From Streptomyces sp. NBC_01294 (GTDB taxonomy: Bacteria; Actinomycetota; Actinomycetes; Streptomycetales; Streptomycetaceae): 64,000 nt of DNA. Position numbers and translations under genes: made by a program. The notes under the pieces are model-generated. The model did no database searches. It had not been told where the DNA came from and saw only the letters and a program-made list of their open reading frames with translations. How positions within the stretch are numbered: position 1 is the first letter of the stretch; each line of letters begins with the position of its first letter. Of the stretch, positions 37,171 through 45,634 are shown one piece after another. The DNA lies in the NCBI RefSeq assembly GCF_035917235.1, contig NZ_CP108423.1, positions 8,162,483 through 8,226,482 on the forward strand. Direction: 5' to 3'.

Positions 37171-38475
37171 TCACACGGGGGGTTGGAACCCCCGGGCGCG
37201 GCGGCTCCCCGGCCGGCCTGCGACGTCGATGACGAATCCGCTGCGGGGCCGGGTCGGGATCCGGCTCAGGGGGATGGACAGGTCCTGCCGGGGCACGGCG
37301 AAGTCGAGATCCGCCAGGGCGGGCGAGAGCGCGGCGAGCAGGGAAAGGGTGAGGTCCTCGCCCGGGCAGCGGTGACCGGTGCGTGCGTCGCCTCCGCCCT
37401 GCGGGATCAGTGCGTCACGGCCCGGCTCGTGTCCGAGGAAGCGTCCGGCGTCGAAGTGGTACGGCCGTTCCCAGAGCTCCGGGTCGTGGTGGTGCCCGTA
37501 CACGTCGAGAAGCAGGAGGGTCCCGCCCGCGATCTGGTGACCGGAGAGGCTGAGATCGTGCACGGCGGCGCCTCCGATGAAGGGCACGAACGGGTAGAAC
37601 CGGCGGACCTCGTGCGCGAACGCACGGGCGTGGGCCGGGCCACCGTCCCGGAGCTGGTCAAGCCCGCCCGGCTGCCGGTGGAGGGCGTGGGCGGCGAAGA
37701 CGGCGAACCAGGCGATGGCGACGGTGGGACGGATGATGTTCAGCAGTTCGACGGCCGCCGTGTGCGGGTCCAGCAGAGTGCCGTCCTGCTCGCGATGCAG
37801 TGCGACGGCCTCCAGAGGGCTCCCGGGCACCGACGTGCGCTGGGAGGGGGAGAAGACACCGTCCGGGTGCGGTCCGCTCCTGCGGAGGTCGGCGATGGCG
37901 GCCGCGAGGGCCCGCTCCTGACGGTGCCGGGCGTGTCGGGCCCGCAGCCGCCCGGGTCCGGCGGCGGCGAAGCCGTCGACCATGGAGACGCAGTCCTCAC
38001 CGATCTCCCGGGCCGCGTCGTCCGTGACGGGCAGCCCCACCCAGTCGCAGACCGCCCGTGTGAGCAGTGTGGCCACCTCGTCGAAGAGGACCACCCGGCG
38101 GCCTTCCCAGGCCGTCACGGCATCGCGCCAGCCGCCCTCGAAGCTCTCGGTCAGGGCACTGATGGCGCCCGGGGACATGAGCAGGGAGGTGAACAGTTCC
38201 TTGCGTACCCGGTGCCGTGGCCCGTCCAGGCTGTGCACCGCGCCCTTGCCGAAGAGGGTGTCGAGCACCGGCGCCGGGAGGGCATCGTGCCGCTGGACGC
38301 GACTCTCGTCGTAGAAGAGGTCGACGGCCTCGGGCCCGTGCAGAAGTGCCGCAGGACGGCCGAACAGGTGGGTGGGCACCACGGGTGCTCCGTCATGGGC
38401 CCGGCGCAGGTCGGGGGCCCATGCGTAGCCGTGGAGCAACAGGGACAGGGTGCTGTCGGTCAATAGAGCGGACAT
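37171..38475 (-). CDS. Cytochrome P450 of the CYP152 (peroxygenase) type
   Basis: A 434-residue P450. The heme ligand loop is GDARTGHRCPGEDLT (Cys near residue 375). The I helix reads LLNIIRPTVAIAWFAVFAAH: it has the Arg-Pro pair of CYP152 fatty-acid peroxygenases (P450 BSbeta, SPalpha and OleT relatives) in place of the acid-alcohol pair of ordinary P450s. The ExxR motif is in FAHEVRRFYPFVPF. CYP152 enzymes use hydrogen peroxide directly, with the substrate carboxylate as acid-base partner, and need no reductase; none is present. Two alternative starts (38484, 38475) exist. It probably hydroxylates or decarboxylates fatty acids. Confidence 0.9.
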   Translation of the reverse strand: MSALLTDSTLSLLLHGYAWAPDLRRAHDGAPVVPTHLFGRPAALLHGPEAVDLFYDESRVQRHDALPAPVLDTLFGKGAVHSLDGPRHRVRKELFTSLLMSPGAISALTESFEGGWRDAVTAWEGRRVVLFDEVATLLTRAVCDWVGLPVTDDAAREIGEDCVSMVDGFAAAGPGRLRARHARHRQERALAAAIADLRRSGPHPDGVFSPSQRTSVPGSPLEAVALHREQDGTLLDPHTAAVELLNIIRPTVAIAWFAVFAAHALHRQPGGLDQLRDGGPAHARAFAHEVRRFYPFVPFIGGAAVHDLSLSGHQIAGGTLLLLDVYGHHHDPELWERPYHFDAGRFLGHEPGRDALIPQGGGDARTGHRCPGEDLTLSLLAALSPALADLDFAVPRQDLSIPLSRIPTRPRSGFVIDVAGRPGSRRARGFQPPV

Positions 38476-38532
38476 GGTCTGCACCTACCCGATCGGGGGA
38501 CCGCAAACAGGGGCGGTCGCCGATCCCGTCCG

Positions 38533-38940
38533 TCAGACCGCCTGGGAGGCGAGCTCGTCGTAGGCCAGGGCGGACAGGGTCGTGGCCCGGACGTCGACCT
38601 GGATGCCGTCGAGGGCATCCCGCAGGACGCGGTGGGTGGAGGCGTAGGCGAGCTTGTGCGCGGGCAGCGCCCCGTCGGGGATCCAGAAGATCATCACGAG
38701 ATCCCTCCTGCGGGCCCCGTCCGCCGCGGCGAAATGCAGGTCGTACAGGACGAATCTGGGCTCGTTCGCGGGTAGCGACTCCAGCATCTCCTCGTGCGTG
38801 AGGTTGGACTTGCTTTCGACGACCACCGTCGCCAGGGGCTCGTCCAGCCGGTAGACGACCGTGTTGATCTCCCGTCTGCTCTTCAGCTCCTGCAAGGCGT
38901 CCAGGCAGCTGTCGTCCACGGTGGTGCCCGAGCTGCTCAC
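38533..38940 (-). CDS. Bacterial ADF/cofilin homologue
   Basis: A 135-residue protein that spans a whole ADF-H domain. It starts MSSSGTTVDDSCLDALQELK like cofilins (a Ser near the N-terminus, then a VxDxxLxxxxxLK helix). The middle has LESLPANEPRFVLYDLHF in the place of the conserved LP-x-D/E-CRYAIYDFxY. The end reads DLVMIFWIPDGALPAHKLAY and ASTHRVLRDALDGIQVDV, matching the cofilin FFxWSPDxAPVRxKMxYASSKDALRRALNGV region with the actin-binding long helix. The GTG start (38938-38940) has GGAG eight bases upstream. Eukaryotic ADF/cofilin severs actin; the bacterial ligand is unknown, with an actin-like filament protein the obvious guess. It follows the MpaB-like gene in the same frame. Confidence 0.88.
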   Translation of the reverse strand: MSSSGTTVDDSCLDALQELKSRREINTVVYRLDEPLATVVVESKSNLTHEEMLESLPANEPRFVLYDLHFAAADGARRRDLVMIFWIPDGALPAHKLAYASTHRVLRDALDGIQVDVRATTLSALAYDELASQAV

Positions 38941-39070
38941 GGCGATCTCCGATCGTTCAGGTGGCAGTGCAGTGCGGTGCAGTGCGGTTCGGTTCGGTGC
39001 AGCGCAGTGTCGAGCCCCCGTCGTGGCGGCTGCCCGCCTTCCGGCCCGGCGAAACCCCCGCCGCCGCGTG

Positions 39071-39966
39071 TCAGGGGGCGGCGGGGCAGCGGCGCGGGCC
39101 GGCACCGGCGCCGGAGGCAGGGACCACCGGACCAGCCAGACCGCCGCGCGGGCCGCGGGGCCGACCCACCACCGCTCCAGCGGCAGCCGCCGGTGCAGCC
39201 CCAGCTCGACGCGGGCCCAGTCCGGCAGCAGTACGACCGCACCCGCGGCCAGGGCGGCGTACGGCAGGCGCAGCGCCCACGGCAGGGGCGGGCGGCGGAG
39301 GATGAAGTGGGCGGCTTCCCGGGCCTCGGGGGTGCCGCGCAGCTGTGGCCGGTAGGCCTCGATGCGGGCGGCGAGCCCCGCGGCGGTGCGTGGCGGGTCG
39401 GTGACGCCGAGTGCCGCGCCGACCCGCGCCATGCCCGCCACGTACGCGTCCTGGTCCGGGGGGCTCAGCGGGTGGGCACCGTAGTGCTGCTGGGAGCGGA
39501 GGAAGCAGGTCAGCTCGGCGTCGTGCACCCATTCCAGGAGGGCCGGGTCGGTGGCCGTGTACGGCTCCCCTCCGGGTGCCCGCCCGCTGATCGTCCTGTG
39601 CACCGCGATGACCCGGTCGACCGCCCCTTGCGCGTCGTCCGCCGTACCGAAGGTGGTGAAGGCGAGGAAGGTGCTGATGCTCTGGAGCCTGCCCCAGGGA
39701 TCTTCCCGGTACGCGGAGTGCTGGGCCACGGCGGCCATGGCCAGCGGATGCAGGGACTGCAGAAGCAGGGCGCTGATCCCGCCGACGAAGAGGGCGGCGT
39801 CGCCGTGGACCCGCCGCACCGGGTGGTCCGGCCCGAACCAGCGTGGACCGGGCGTGAGGTGGATCCGGTTCCGGTTGGCCGGGCCCGATGGCCCCGCCAC
39901 ACGCAGGAAGAGCGCCTCGCCCAGCCGGGCACGGGCACCGGTGACGACTGCCGTCCACTGGCCCAT
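39071..39966 (-). CDS. MpaB-type oxygenase (DUF2236)
   Basis: About 298 residues. The DUF2236 landmarks are PGPRWFGPDHPVRRVHGD, LLLQSLHPLAMAAVAQHS and LQSISTFLAFTTFGTADDA, with AHPLSPPDQDAYVAGMARVG and HFILRRPPLPWALRLP later. Related proteins (MpaB', rubber oxygenase-like) coordinate a heme through conserved histidines, such as those in QSLHPLAM and VAQHS. The start is ATG 39966. As written, the frame runs on without a stop into the ADF/cofilin gene; a single indel near 39090 gives a stop at 39071. It is therefore either an indel artefact or a true fusion. Confidence 0.82.
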
Positions 39967-40107
39967 GCAAGCAGTATGCCCACCGGCCCGTGCTCCGGGC
40001 GGACCGATCGGGGGCGGGTCGGGGCGGGGCGGGTGTCGATCTCCTCCCACGTCGCGACTGCGGTCCGGCGTGGAGAACTGCGACGTCTCGTGTCGGCTTG
40101 GGGCGGT

Positions 40108-40653
40108 TCAGCGGTGGGCCGTGGTCTGGTTGATGGCGTTGAGGGCGGTGTGCCAGGGGTAGTGGGGAACGGTGTCCGAGCCGGGCCGGTGGGGGGCGAA
40201 GCCGTTTTCGCCGTAGAGGAGTTCGACGCCGGCGGTGCGCAGGGTGGCGAGGGAGGTTTCGAGTTGGGGGTGCGCGGCGAGGGCGGTGTCGAGGCAGGGC
40301 ATGGCGATGGTGGGGATGCTTTTGCCGGCGGCTTCGGCGGCGAGGCCGATGGCGTAGTTGTGGGTGAGGCCGAGAGCCCAGGCGTTGATGGTGTTGAACG
40401 TGGCGGGGGCGAAGAGGAGTGCGTCGGCCTCGGGCCAGACGTCCGGTTCGCCGGGGAGTTTGTACTGCCAGCACACGGGGTGCCCGGTGAGTGCGGCGAG
40501 TCCGTCGAGGCTGCCCGTGAGCCAGTGGGCGGCGGTGGGGGTGAGGCCCAGGCATACGTCCCAGCCGCGGGCCTGGGCGTCTTCGATGACGTGGGCGACG
40601 TCGAAGACAGGTGGGGCGGCGGAGCAGAGCAGGTAGAGAGTCCTCGTGGTCAT
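40108..40653 (-). CDS. Flavoprotein family protein (phosphopantothenoylcysteine decarboxylase-like)
   Basis: An intact 181-residue HFCD-type flavoprotein. Features: TRTLYLLCSAAPPVFDVAHV, CLGLTPTAAHWLTGSLDGL, DALLFAPATFNTINAWALGL (the PASANT-like motif as PATFNT) and IPTIAMPCLDTALAAHP. Members bind FMN and decarboxylate peptidyl-cysteine or related thiols, as in Coa-type or lantibiotic EpiD-type enzymes. No peptide precursor gene is nearby. A 12-bp palindrome, ATATGATCATAT, sits just before the ribosome-binding site. Confidence 0.88.
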   Translation of the reverse strand: MTTRTLYLLCSAAPPVFDVAHVIEDAQARGWDVCLGLTPTAAHWLTGSLDGLAALTGHPVCWQYKLPGEPDVWPEADALLFAPATFNTINAWALGLTHNYAIGLAAEAAGKSIPTIAMPCLDTALAAHPQLETSLATLRTAGVELLYGENGFAPHRPGSDTVPHYPWHTALNAINQTTAHR

Positions 40654-40659
40654 GCCACC

Positions 40660-40671
40660 ATATGATCATAT
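40660..40671. promoter_or_regulatory. AT-rich palindrome before the flavoprotein gene
   Basis: ATATGATCATAT is fully self-complementary, AT-rich in a GC-rich region, and lies seven bases upstream of the flavoprotein start. This fits a repressor operator or a promoter element. Confidence 0.45.
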
Positions 40672-40904
40672 CGCTTGACCTCGACCAAGGTTGAGCGACC
40701 AGGGCCGGATCCAGGGACGCTGAACGGGGGCGTCACGGGGGCGGCACGGGGACCGTCCGGCGAGGCGACGGCCGATTTCATGCGGACGGGCGCCGGCTGC
40801 TGACGGCCTGCCAGAACACCCGGGCGAGGGCGCCCCGGTGAGGACGCCCCTGGCTGAGGCGCCCCCGCGCACACGCGCGCCACGGGCGGGGTTGCGGAGG
40901 TGGG

Positions 40905-41600
40905 TCAGGCGTTGAGGGGCGGCTGGGCCGGGTTGCTTCCGGGCGCCAGCATGCGGGTCAGGCGCACGGCGAAGTACACGGCCGCGCCCGCCGCGACGAT
41001 GTTCAGGGCGTCGGCCACCATGCCCAGGGTCACCGCGTCGACGAAGGCCCCGAGGTCCTCGGCCCGCCGATAGCGCAGGCTCGCGTACTGGCCCAGCAGG
41101 ACCGAGCCGGCGAACGACGCCCACCAGAGGTTCACCGGCCAGAAGGCCCCCTTGGCGCCCCGCAGGCCGGCCGTCCAGGCCTGGACGGCGATCCGGTACG
41201 GCAGCCAGAAACAGGCCACCGGAACGAACCAGGCCCCGACAGCCCAGCCCGGCCCGCTCCTGAACCCGGCGGGCTCCAGCGCTCCGGCGCGCCGCCGGAC
41301 CTGGTGGAACCAGGTGATGAAGACGGCCGCGCAGGCCACGAAGGCCAGCACCTGCACCTGGTTCACCCTGAAGAAGAGCATCTCCAGAGCCGCCCACCGG
41401 TCCTCGGAGACGAAGGCGAACTCCCCGTCCCCCTCCACCGCGGAGTGCGCCCGAACACCGGCGTACAGGGAGAAGAGATCGCCTGCCGCGGCTGCCGACA
41501 GCAGGGCGCACACCCCCGTGAGCAGGCCGCGGCCGGGGCCGGAGGCCGGGGCGGCCAGGGGCGGGCGGGGACGGAGAACGCCGGAACGGGACGAGGACAT
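40905..41600 (-). CDS. DUF4328 membrane protein
   Basis: A 231-residue membrane protein of the DUF4328 group. Four to six membrane segments are present, and the family pattern includes VLAFVACAAVFITWFHQVRR, RSGPGWAVGAWFVPVACFW and PVNLWWASF followed by GMVADALNIVAAGAAVYFAV. Conserved aromatic and polar residues in the second and third helices are typical. The role of the family is unknown. Two alternative starts lie near ATG 41600. It is a single gene. Confidence 0.87.
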   Translation of the reverse strand: MSSSRSGVLRPRPPLAAPASGPGRGLLTGVCALLSAAAAGDLFSLYAGVRAHSAVEGDGEFAFVSEDRWAALEMLFFRVNQVQVLAFVACAAVFITWFHQVRRRAGALEPAGFRSGPGWAVGAWFVPVACFWLPYRIAVQAWTAGLRGAKGAFWPVNLWWASFAGSVLLGQYASLRYRRAEDLGAFVDAVTLGMVADALNIVAAGAAVYFAVRLTRMLAPGSNPAQPPLNA

Positions 41601-41780
41601 GATGGTGTGGACCCCCCACGGGCACGGAATGAAGGCGCCCGGGGATGAGCGCGCAGAGGGAAACTACGGCAGAGCGGACCCACCCGTCCACAAAGAAACC
41701 GCAGGTCCCGGGCCCCGTGGGCGTGAGCGTCGGGTCAGAACGGGTCCGGGAGAGAGAGATATCAACATCGTGGCCGCCGG

Positions 41781-41812
41781 CGGACCGGCGGACCGACGGA
41801 CCGACGAGCCGG
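41781..41812. repeat. Degenerate octanucleotide repeat (CGGACCGG/A)
   Basis: Three to four copies related to the array at 10296, here degenerate (CGGACCGG, then CGGACCGA twice). Confidence 0.75.
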
Positions 41813-41867
41813 CGTCCGGAGTCGAGCAGCATGCGGAGCACGTGCCTGCCGCAGCCGGAATGACGAA

Positions 41868-41905
41868 GGGTGCCCTCCGGGTCCGTACGGACCCGGAGGG
41901 CACCC
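41868..41905 (-). terminator. Perfect 38-bp palindrome, terminator of the adjacent gene
   Basis: Each half is GGGTGCCCTCCGGGTCCGT, and the sequence is perfectly self-complementary around GTAC. It starts 20 bases after the stop of the minus-strand gene at 41926 and forms a long hairpin without a U tract, as in many Streptomyces terminators. Confidence 0.85.
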
Positions 41906-41925
41906 CATGCCGACCAGCGGCCGGT

Positions 41926-42450
41926 TCAGCAGTCGGGACGGGATCCGTCGAGGATCGCGTTCACGGACACGAAGTACTCCTTGTCCGCGGAGTACAAGAC
42001 GCTGAGGAGCGTCGGTTTCCCGTCCACTTCCTTGTGGAAGCACATGTCCTTGGGCAGGGAGCCGGGAGTGATTTTCGGGCGTGACCCGGTGGCCTTCCAG
42101 CCCGCGGCAGGAGCGGCGGCCCAGTAGTGGTCGATCACCTTGTTGGGATCGCCGTCGTAGGTGTAGTACGTGTTGGCGACCAGCCAGACCTCGGTGCCGC
42201 TGTCGTCCATGCACTCGGCGCCGCTCGCGCCCGGGACGGGGGCCGCCCCGGCCGGCGCCGGCGGAACGGCGATGGCCGAGACCTGTGCCAGGCGCTTCAC
42301 GCCCCTGGGCTCGTCACACTGCCCGTCGGCGCCGATCAACAGCGTGGCGGCCCCGTACAGCAGACCGCCGACCAGGGCGAATGCCACGGCGCATGCCGCG
42401 CCGACGAGTACCGTCGTCCGACCGCGCATGGCGGAATCCGTACGGTTCAC
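41926..42450 (-). CDS. Membrane-anchored extracytoplasmic protein of unknown function
   Basis: A 174-residue protein. An N-terminal membrane segment (VGAACAVAFALVGGLLYGAA) is followed by an outside domain with cysteines in GQCDEPRG, AECMDDSG, DMCFHKEV and the final RPDC. It has a VWLVANTYYTYDGDPNKVI and IDHYWAAAPAAGWKATGS core. The start is GTG 42450, 17 bases after the stop of a 57-residue frame on the same strand, so the two may form an operon. A perfect 38-bp palindrome lies just downstream. Family not recognised. Confidence 0.7.
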   Translation of the reverse strand: MNRTDSAMRGRTTVLVGAACAVAFALVGGLLYGAATLLIGADGQCDEPRGVKRLAQVSAIAVPPAPAGAAPVPGASGAECMDDSGTEVWLVANTYYTYDGDPNKVIDHYWAAAPAAGWKATGSRPKITPGSLPKDMCFHKEVDGKPTLLSVLYSADKEYFVSVNAILDGSRPDC

Positions 42451-42466
42451 GGAGCAACGACCTCAC

Positions 42467-42640
42467 TCATTTCGCCAGCCCGTCTCTGTTGTAGTAGTAC
42501 CGCCCAACGTAGAACAGGTTGAGGAACCACGTTCCACGGACGTGGTCGCGGGCGACCGGCGCCTGGGAGACGTCCAGCGGGAGCCGGAGAACGACCGAGC
42601 CCTGAATGTTCGTCAGTTGCAGGAGGTTCGCCTTTGCCAC
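42467..42640 (-). CDS. Small hypothetical protein (57 residues)
   Basis: This frame is too short for most gene finders but keeps a protein-like sequence: MAKANLLQLTNIQGSVVLRL, PLDVSQAPVARDHVRGTWF and LNLFYVGRYYYNRDGLAK. It starts at GTG 42640 and stops 17 bases before the next gene on the same strand. There is no signal peptide. It may be a small regulator or the broken end of a larger gene that was cut off by the nearby IS630 insertion (43037-44182). No family recognised. Confidence 0.45.
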   Translation of the reverse strand: MAKANLLQLTNIQGSVVLRLPLDVSQAPVARDHVRGTWFLNLFYVGRYYYNRDGLAK

Positions 42641-43036
42641 TAACGGAGCGCTCTCTCACATGGCGTGGCCTCAGCGATGCGGACGGAATGGACCAGGCCC
42701 CGTGAGAGGGGGAGCAAGAAAGGGCCTTGTGAGCGGGGACAGCCGAACGGGCGAGGGGCGGCTGTCGGGTGTGCGCCGGGCTGCTGCCGTCGGGGTCCGT
42801 TGCCCGGGGGCGGCGGTCTGAGCGCCGGCGCCGGGGGATTGCCGGGCGGCTCCGCATTCCGGCCGGGGAGGGGTGGCCGGGGTGTGGGGCCGCCCGGGTG
42901 CCGTACGGATCCAGGCGGCAGCCCGTCGTGCGGGCGGGCCTGCCGCATGACGCCGGGGGAGAGGTCGTCATGCGGCCGGGACCCGCTCCGGAGGCGCCCA
43001 CCCGCGTGGTGTTCGCTTCCGGTATCCACGCGTCTA
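42641..43036. other. Intergenic stretch up to the IS630 element
   Basis: No supported gene. An inverted repeat with an 11-bp stem (GCCGCATGACG / CGTCATGCGGC) lies at 42942-42976. Confidence 0.4.
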
Positions 43037-44139
43037 CTGACCTTGTAGTCGTGGTGTCGTCAGGGTGAGTCCGGTGCCGGTGAGACATCCGTCGATGATG
43101 TCGCTGCGGTATTGGATCTGGCGTAGGCCGTGTCGTAGCCGGCGCATGAGGTGGTCGGGGTCGGTGAAGACGGTGTTCGCCTGGCTGGTCCTGCGGAGGA
43201 TGGACCATATGCCTTCGACAGGGTTGAGGTCGGGTGCGTAGGGCGGCAGATGGTAGGCGGTGATCCAGTCGTGCTCCTCGATGAAGGCCCGCATGCGGCG
43301 GTCTTTGTGGACGTTGAGGTTGTCCCATACGAGGACGATCGGTCCGCCGAGCTGCTGGTGGGCGGCGATGAGAAGGTCGCGGTACTCGGTCCAGGCAAAG
43401 CTCTTGCGGCCTCCGCTCTTGTGATCGGTATGCCGTTTGGGCCGGTAGACGAGGCGGGAGCGTTCGCCGGGTTTGTAGCAGCACAGGGCTGCGATGGAGA
43501 AGCGACGCTGGGATCGTCCACGGACCCGGATGACCGGTGTGGTTCCGCGTCGGGCCCAGGTGCGGGAGGTCGGCGGCGTCATCGAGAATCCGGCTTCGTC
43601 TTCGAAGACGATCCAGGCCCCGAGCGCCGCCGCGGTGGTTCCACGTGCGACCACACGTCCTTCACCCAGCCGGCCACCGCCGGCTCGTCACGCTCGACGG
43701 CCCGACGAGCCGGAACCTGATGGCTCCAGCCGTGCCTCCGCAGCATCTGCGAGATACCCGAAAGCGTCATGGACTTGTGGAACCGCCAGCCGATCAACGT
43801 CTTGATTCTGGCCAGCGTCCATCTCTGATCAGACCAGCCATGCGCGACCGGACCCTTCGCCAGCTCCTCCTCGAGCACGGCGAACAACGCGTCACTCAGC
43901 TTCGGCCGGGACGCCGGGCCTTGAGAACGGACCCCGCTCTGGCCGGCCTCGAGCCAAGCACGACGCCACCGCTGAACCGATCGCACGCTGACCCGTAACT
44001 CCTTCGCGACCTCCGTACTGCCCCGCCCATCGGCGAACATCGCGACCGCTTCCATCCGGACCCGCTCACGGAACGCTTGCCTCTCCGCGGTCAGACCCCC
44101 ACCCTGCGGATACCTCATACACCCGGCATACCGCGACAA
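43034..44139 (-). CDS. IS630 family transposase in two frames
   Basis: The first frame (44139-43579) has the helix-turn-helix part: RVRMEAVAMFADGRGSTEVA, KELRVSVRSVQRWRRAW and a winged-helix-like WSDQRWTLARIKTLIGWRFH. The second frame (entered before 43654) holds the DDE domain: IVFEDEAGFSMTP (first Asp), IVLVWDNLNVHKDRRM (second Asp) and PPYAPDLNPVEGIWS (Glu). The frames overlap by about 76 bases, which suits either a programmed frameshift or one indel. The TAG stop is made from the target-site TA plus the flanking G, so it depends on the insertion site. Confidence 0.92.
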
Positions 44140-44182
44140 TCAGCAACCGTCAGCCCCTACGACAAGACGACTTCAAGGTCAG
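43037..44182. mobile_element. IS630-family insertion sequence with TA target duplication
   Basis: The ends CTGACCTTGTAGTCG (43037) and the inverse of CTGACCTTGAAGTCG (ending 44182) form imperfect terminal inverted repeats, flanked by TA at 43035-43036 and 44183-44184. A duplicated TA is the hallmark of IS630. The element is 1146 bp long and carries the two-frame transposase. Confidence 0.92.
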
Positions 44183-44442
44183 TAACCCGGACTCCGTTCG
44201 GTAAACCCCCTCACCGCCAAGTCCTGAGGAGACGTCAGGCGGGGCTGCACCGTGGGAGTCCGGCACCCGCTCGAACTCGTGGGCCCGCCGTACGCGTTGC
44301 CGGGATGAAGCTCGGATCTTTGTGGTTTCTGCCAGTACGAGGGTCTGCCGGGACCCGTAGAGACTGCCAGTCAGAAGCCGCCACGTGCCCCAGGGGGTGG
44401 GGCCGTGGCCAAGGACATACCGAAAACGGGGAGGACATCACC

Positions 44443-45186
44443 ATGAGCGCACAGCAGCAGTACGACGAGATCGGTGAGGCGTACGAGGGGTTCAAGGCGC
44501 TGCCGCTGGAGCAGTACGCAGTGGTACCCAGCTTCCTGGCCCTGGTCGGGGACGTGAGCGGCAAGTCGGTTCTCGACCTGGCCTCCGGCACCGGCTTCTA
44601 CAGCAGGGAGTTCAAGCGGCGCGGCGCCGCGGAGGTGCTCGGTATCGACATCTCCGGTGAAATGGTCGCCGTGGCACAGCAGTTGGAAGAACACAGTCCG
44701 CTGGGTGTGCACTACGAGGTCGGTGACGTGGCCGAGCTGCGGCCCCTCGACCGGCGCTTCGACGTCGGGGTGGCGGTCCAACTGCTCAACTACGCCGAGG
44801 ACATCGCCACCACGGAGCGGATGTGCCGCAACGCGCACCAGAGCCTGCAGCCCGGCGGCGAGTTCTTCCTGCTCAACCAGTCACCCGACTTCCGCTTCGA
44901 CGGACCGACCCCGGAGAGGTACGGCTTCCGCAGCGAGCTCACCGGCGAGGAGGTCGAGACCGGACCGCAGGTCCGGACCACGGCGCTGCTCGACCCGCCG
45001 GTCTCGTTCGTTGCCAACCGCCCGCGCCGCGAGGTCTACGAGAAGTGCCTGCGGGCAGCCGGATTCCGCGAGCTTTCCTGGGTCCCGCTGACGGTGTCGG
45101 AGGCCGGCGGGCGCGAGTTCGGTGCGGACTTCTGGGCGGACTTCCACGCCAACCCCCCGCTGGAGATGCTGCGCTGCCGCGCCTGA
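44443..45186 (+). CDS. Class I SAM-dependent methyltransferase
   Basis: An intact 247-residue methyltransferase. Motif I is KSVLDLASGTGFYSREFKR, motif II is VLGIDISGEMVAVAQQ and post-motif regions include DVAELRPLDRRFDVGVAVQL. The C-terminal half (QSPDFRFDGPTPERYGFR, VRTTALLDPPVSF) recalls the ToxA-like and small-molecule methyltransferase families. The ATG start 44443 has GGGGAGG upstream. It is close to the right end of the IS630 element, whose insertion may have separated it from its original promoter. Substrate unknown. Confidence 0.9.
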   Translation: MSAQQQYDEIGEAYEGFKALPLEQYAVVPSFLALVGDVSGKSVLDLASGTGFYSREFKRRGAAEVLGIDISGEMVAVAQQLEEHSPLGVHYEVGDVAELRPLDRRFDVGVAVQLLNYAEDIATTERMCRNAHQSLQPGGEFFLLNQSPDFRFDGPTPERYGFRSELTGEEVETGPQVRTTALLDPPVSFVANRPRREVYEKCLRAAGFRELSWVPLTVSEAGGREFGADFWADFHANPPLEMLRCRA

Positions 45187-45299
45187 CGTCCCACGGGACC
45201 TCCCGGCGGCCCGGCCTCTGAAATCCGCCCGAACGGGGGGCCTGGACGCCGGCCGCAAAGCGTCCCCAGGCCTGCGCTGTCGCCTGTGGCGGAGGCGAT

Positions 45300-45364
45300 G
45301 GCCTCACGGTCGTGCGTGAGGCGGGGCGCGTCAGGTCCAGCCGCGGCCGTCTGAGCCGCGGCTG
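45300..45364 (+). terminator. Two hairpins downstream of the methyltransferase
   Basis: GCCTCACG/CGTGAGGC (45301-45322) and CAGCCGCGGC/GCCGCGGCTG (45338-45364) form stems of 8 and 10 bp. They may end transcription from the methyltransferase. The rest of the 45187-45610 interval has no supported gene. Confidence 0.45.
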
Positions 45365-45634
45365 TGTCCGGGACGGTCCTGCCCGTGTCCCACAAGTGCG
45401 TAGGACACCGGGCAGAGCCCCGGACGCAGCCGCTGCTCCGCAGAGTGGCCAGGGAGCAACGTCCGCCACGATGGTGGGTGTTGGCGGCATCCCGCGGCCT
45501 CAGGGTGTGCCGCCTGTCATGGTGCAAAGATTCGCTCAAGGGGCGGGCTGAATCCGGCGGAATGTTGAACGGGTGATGCCACGATCAGGCGTTGGTGTTC
45601 TGAGCACACCGTGAACCGTGCGCCGTTTGTTGGA

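Noticed and set aside
36654..41600. Biosynthetic gene cluster around the P450, flavoprotein and MpaB-type genes
   Set aside because: No synthase, carrier protein or precursor peptide; genes are spaced and unrelated in orientation signals.
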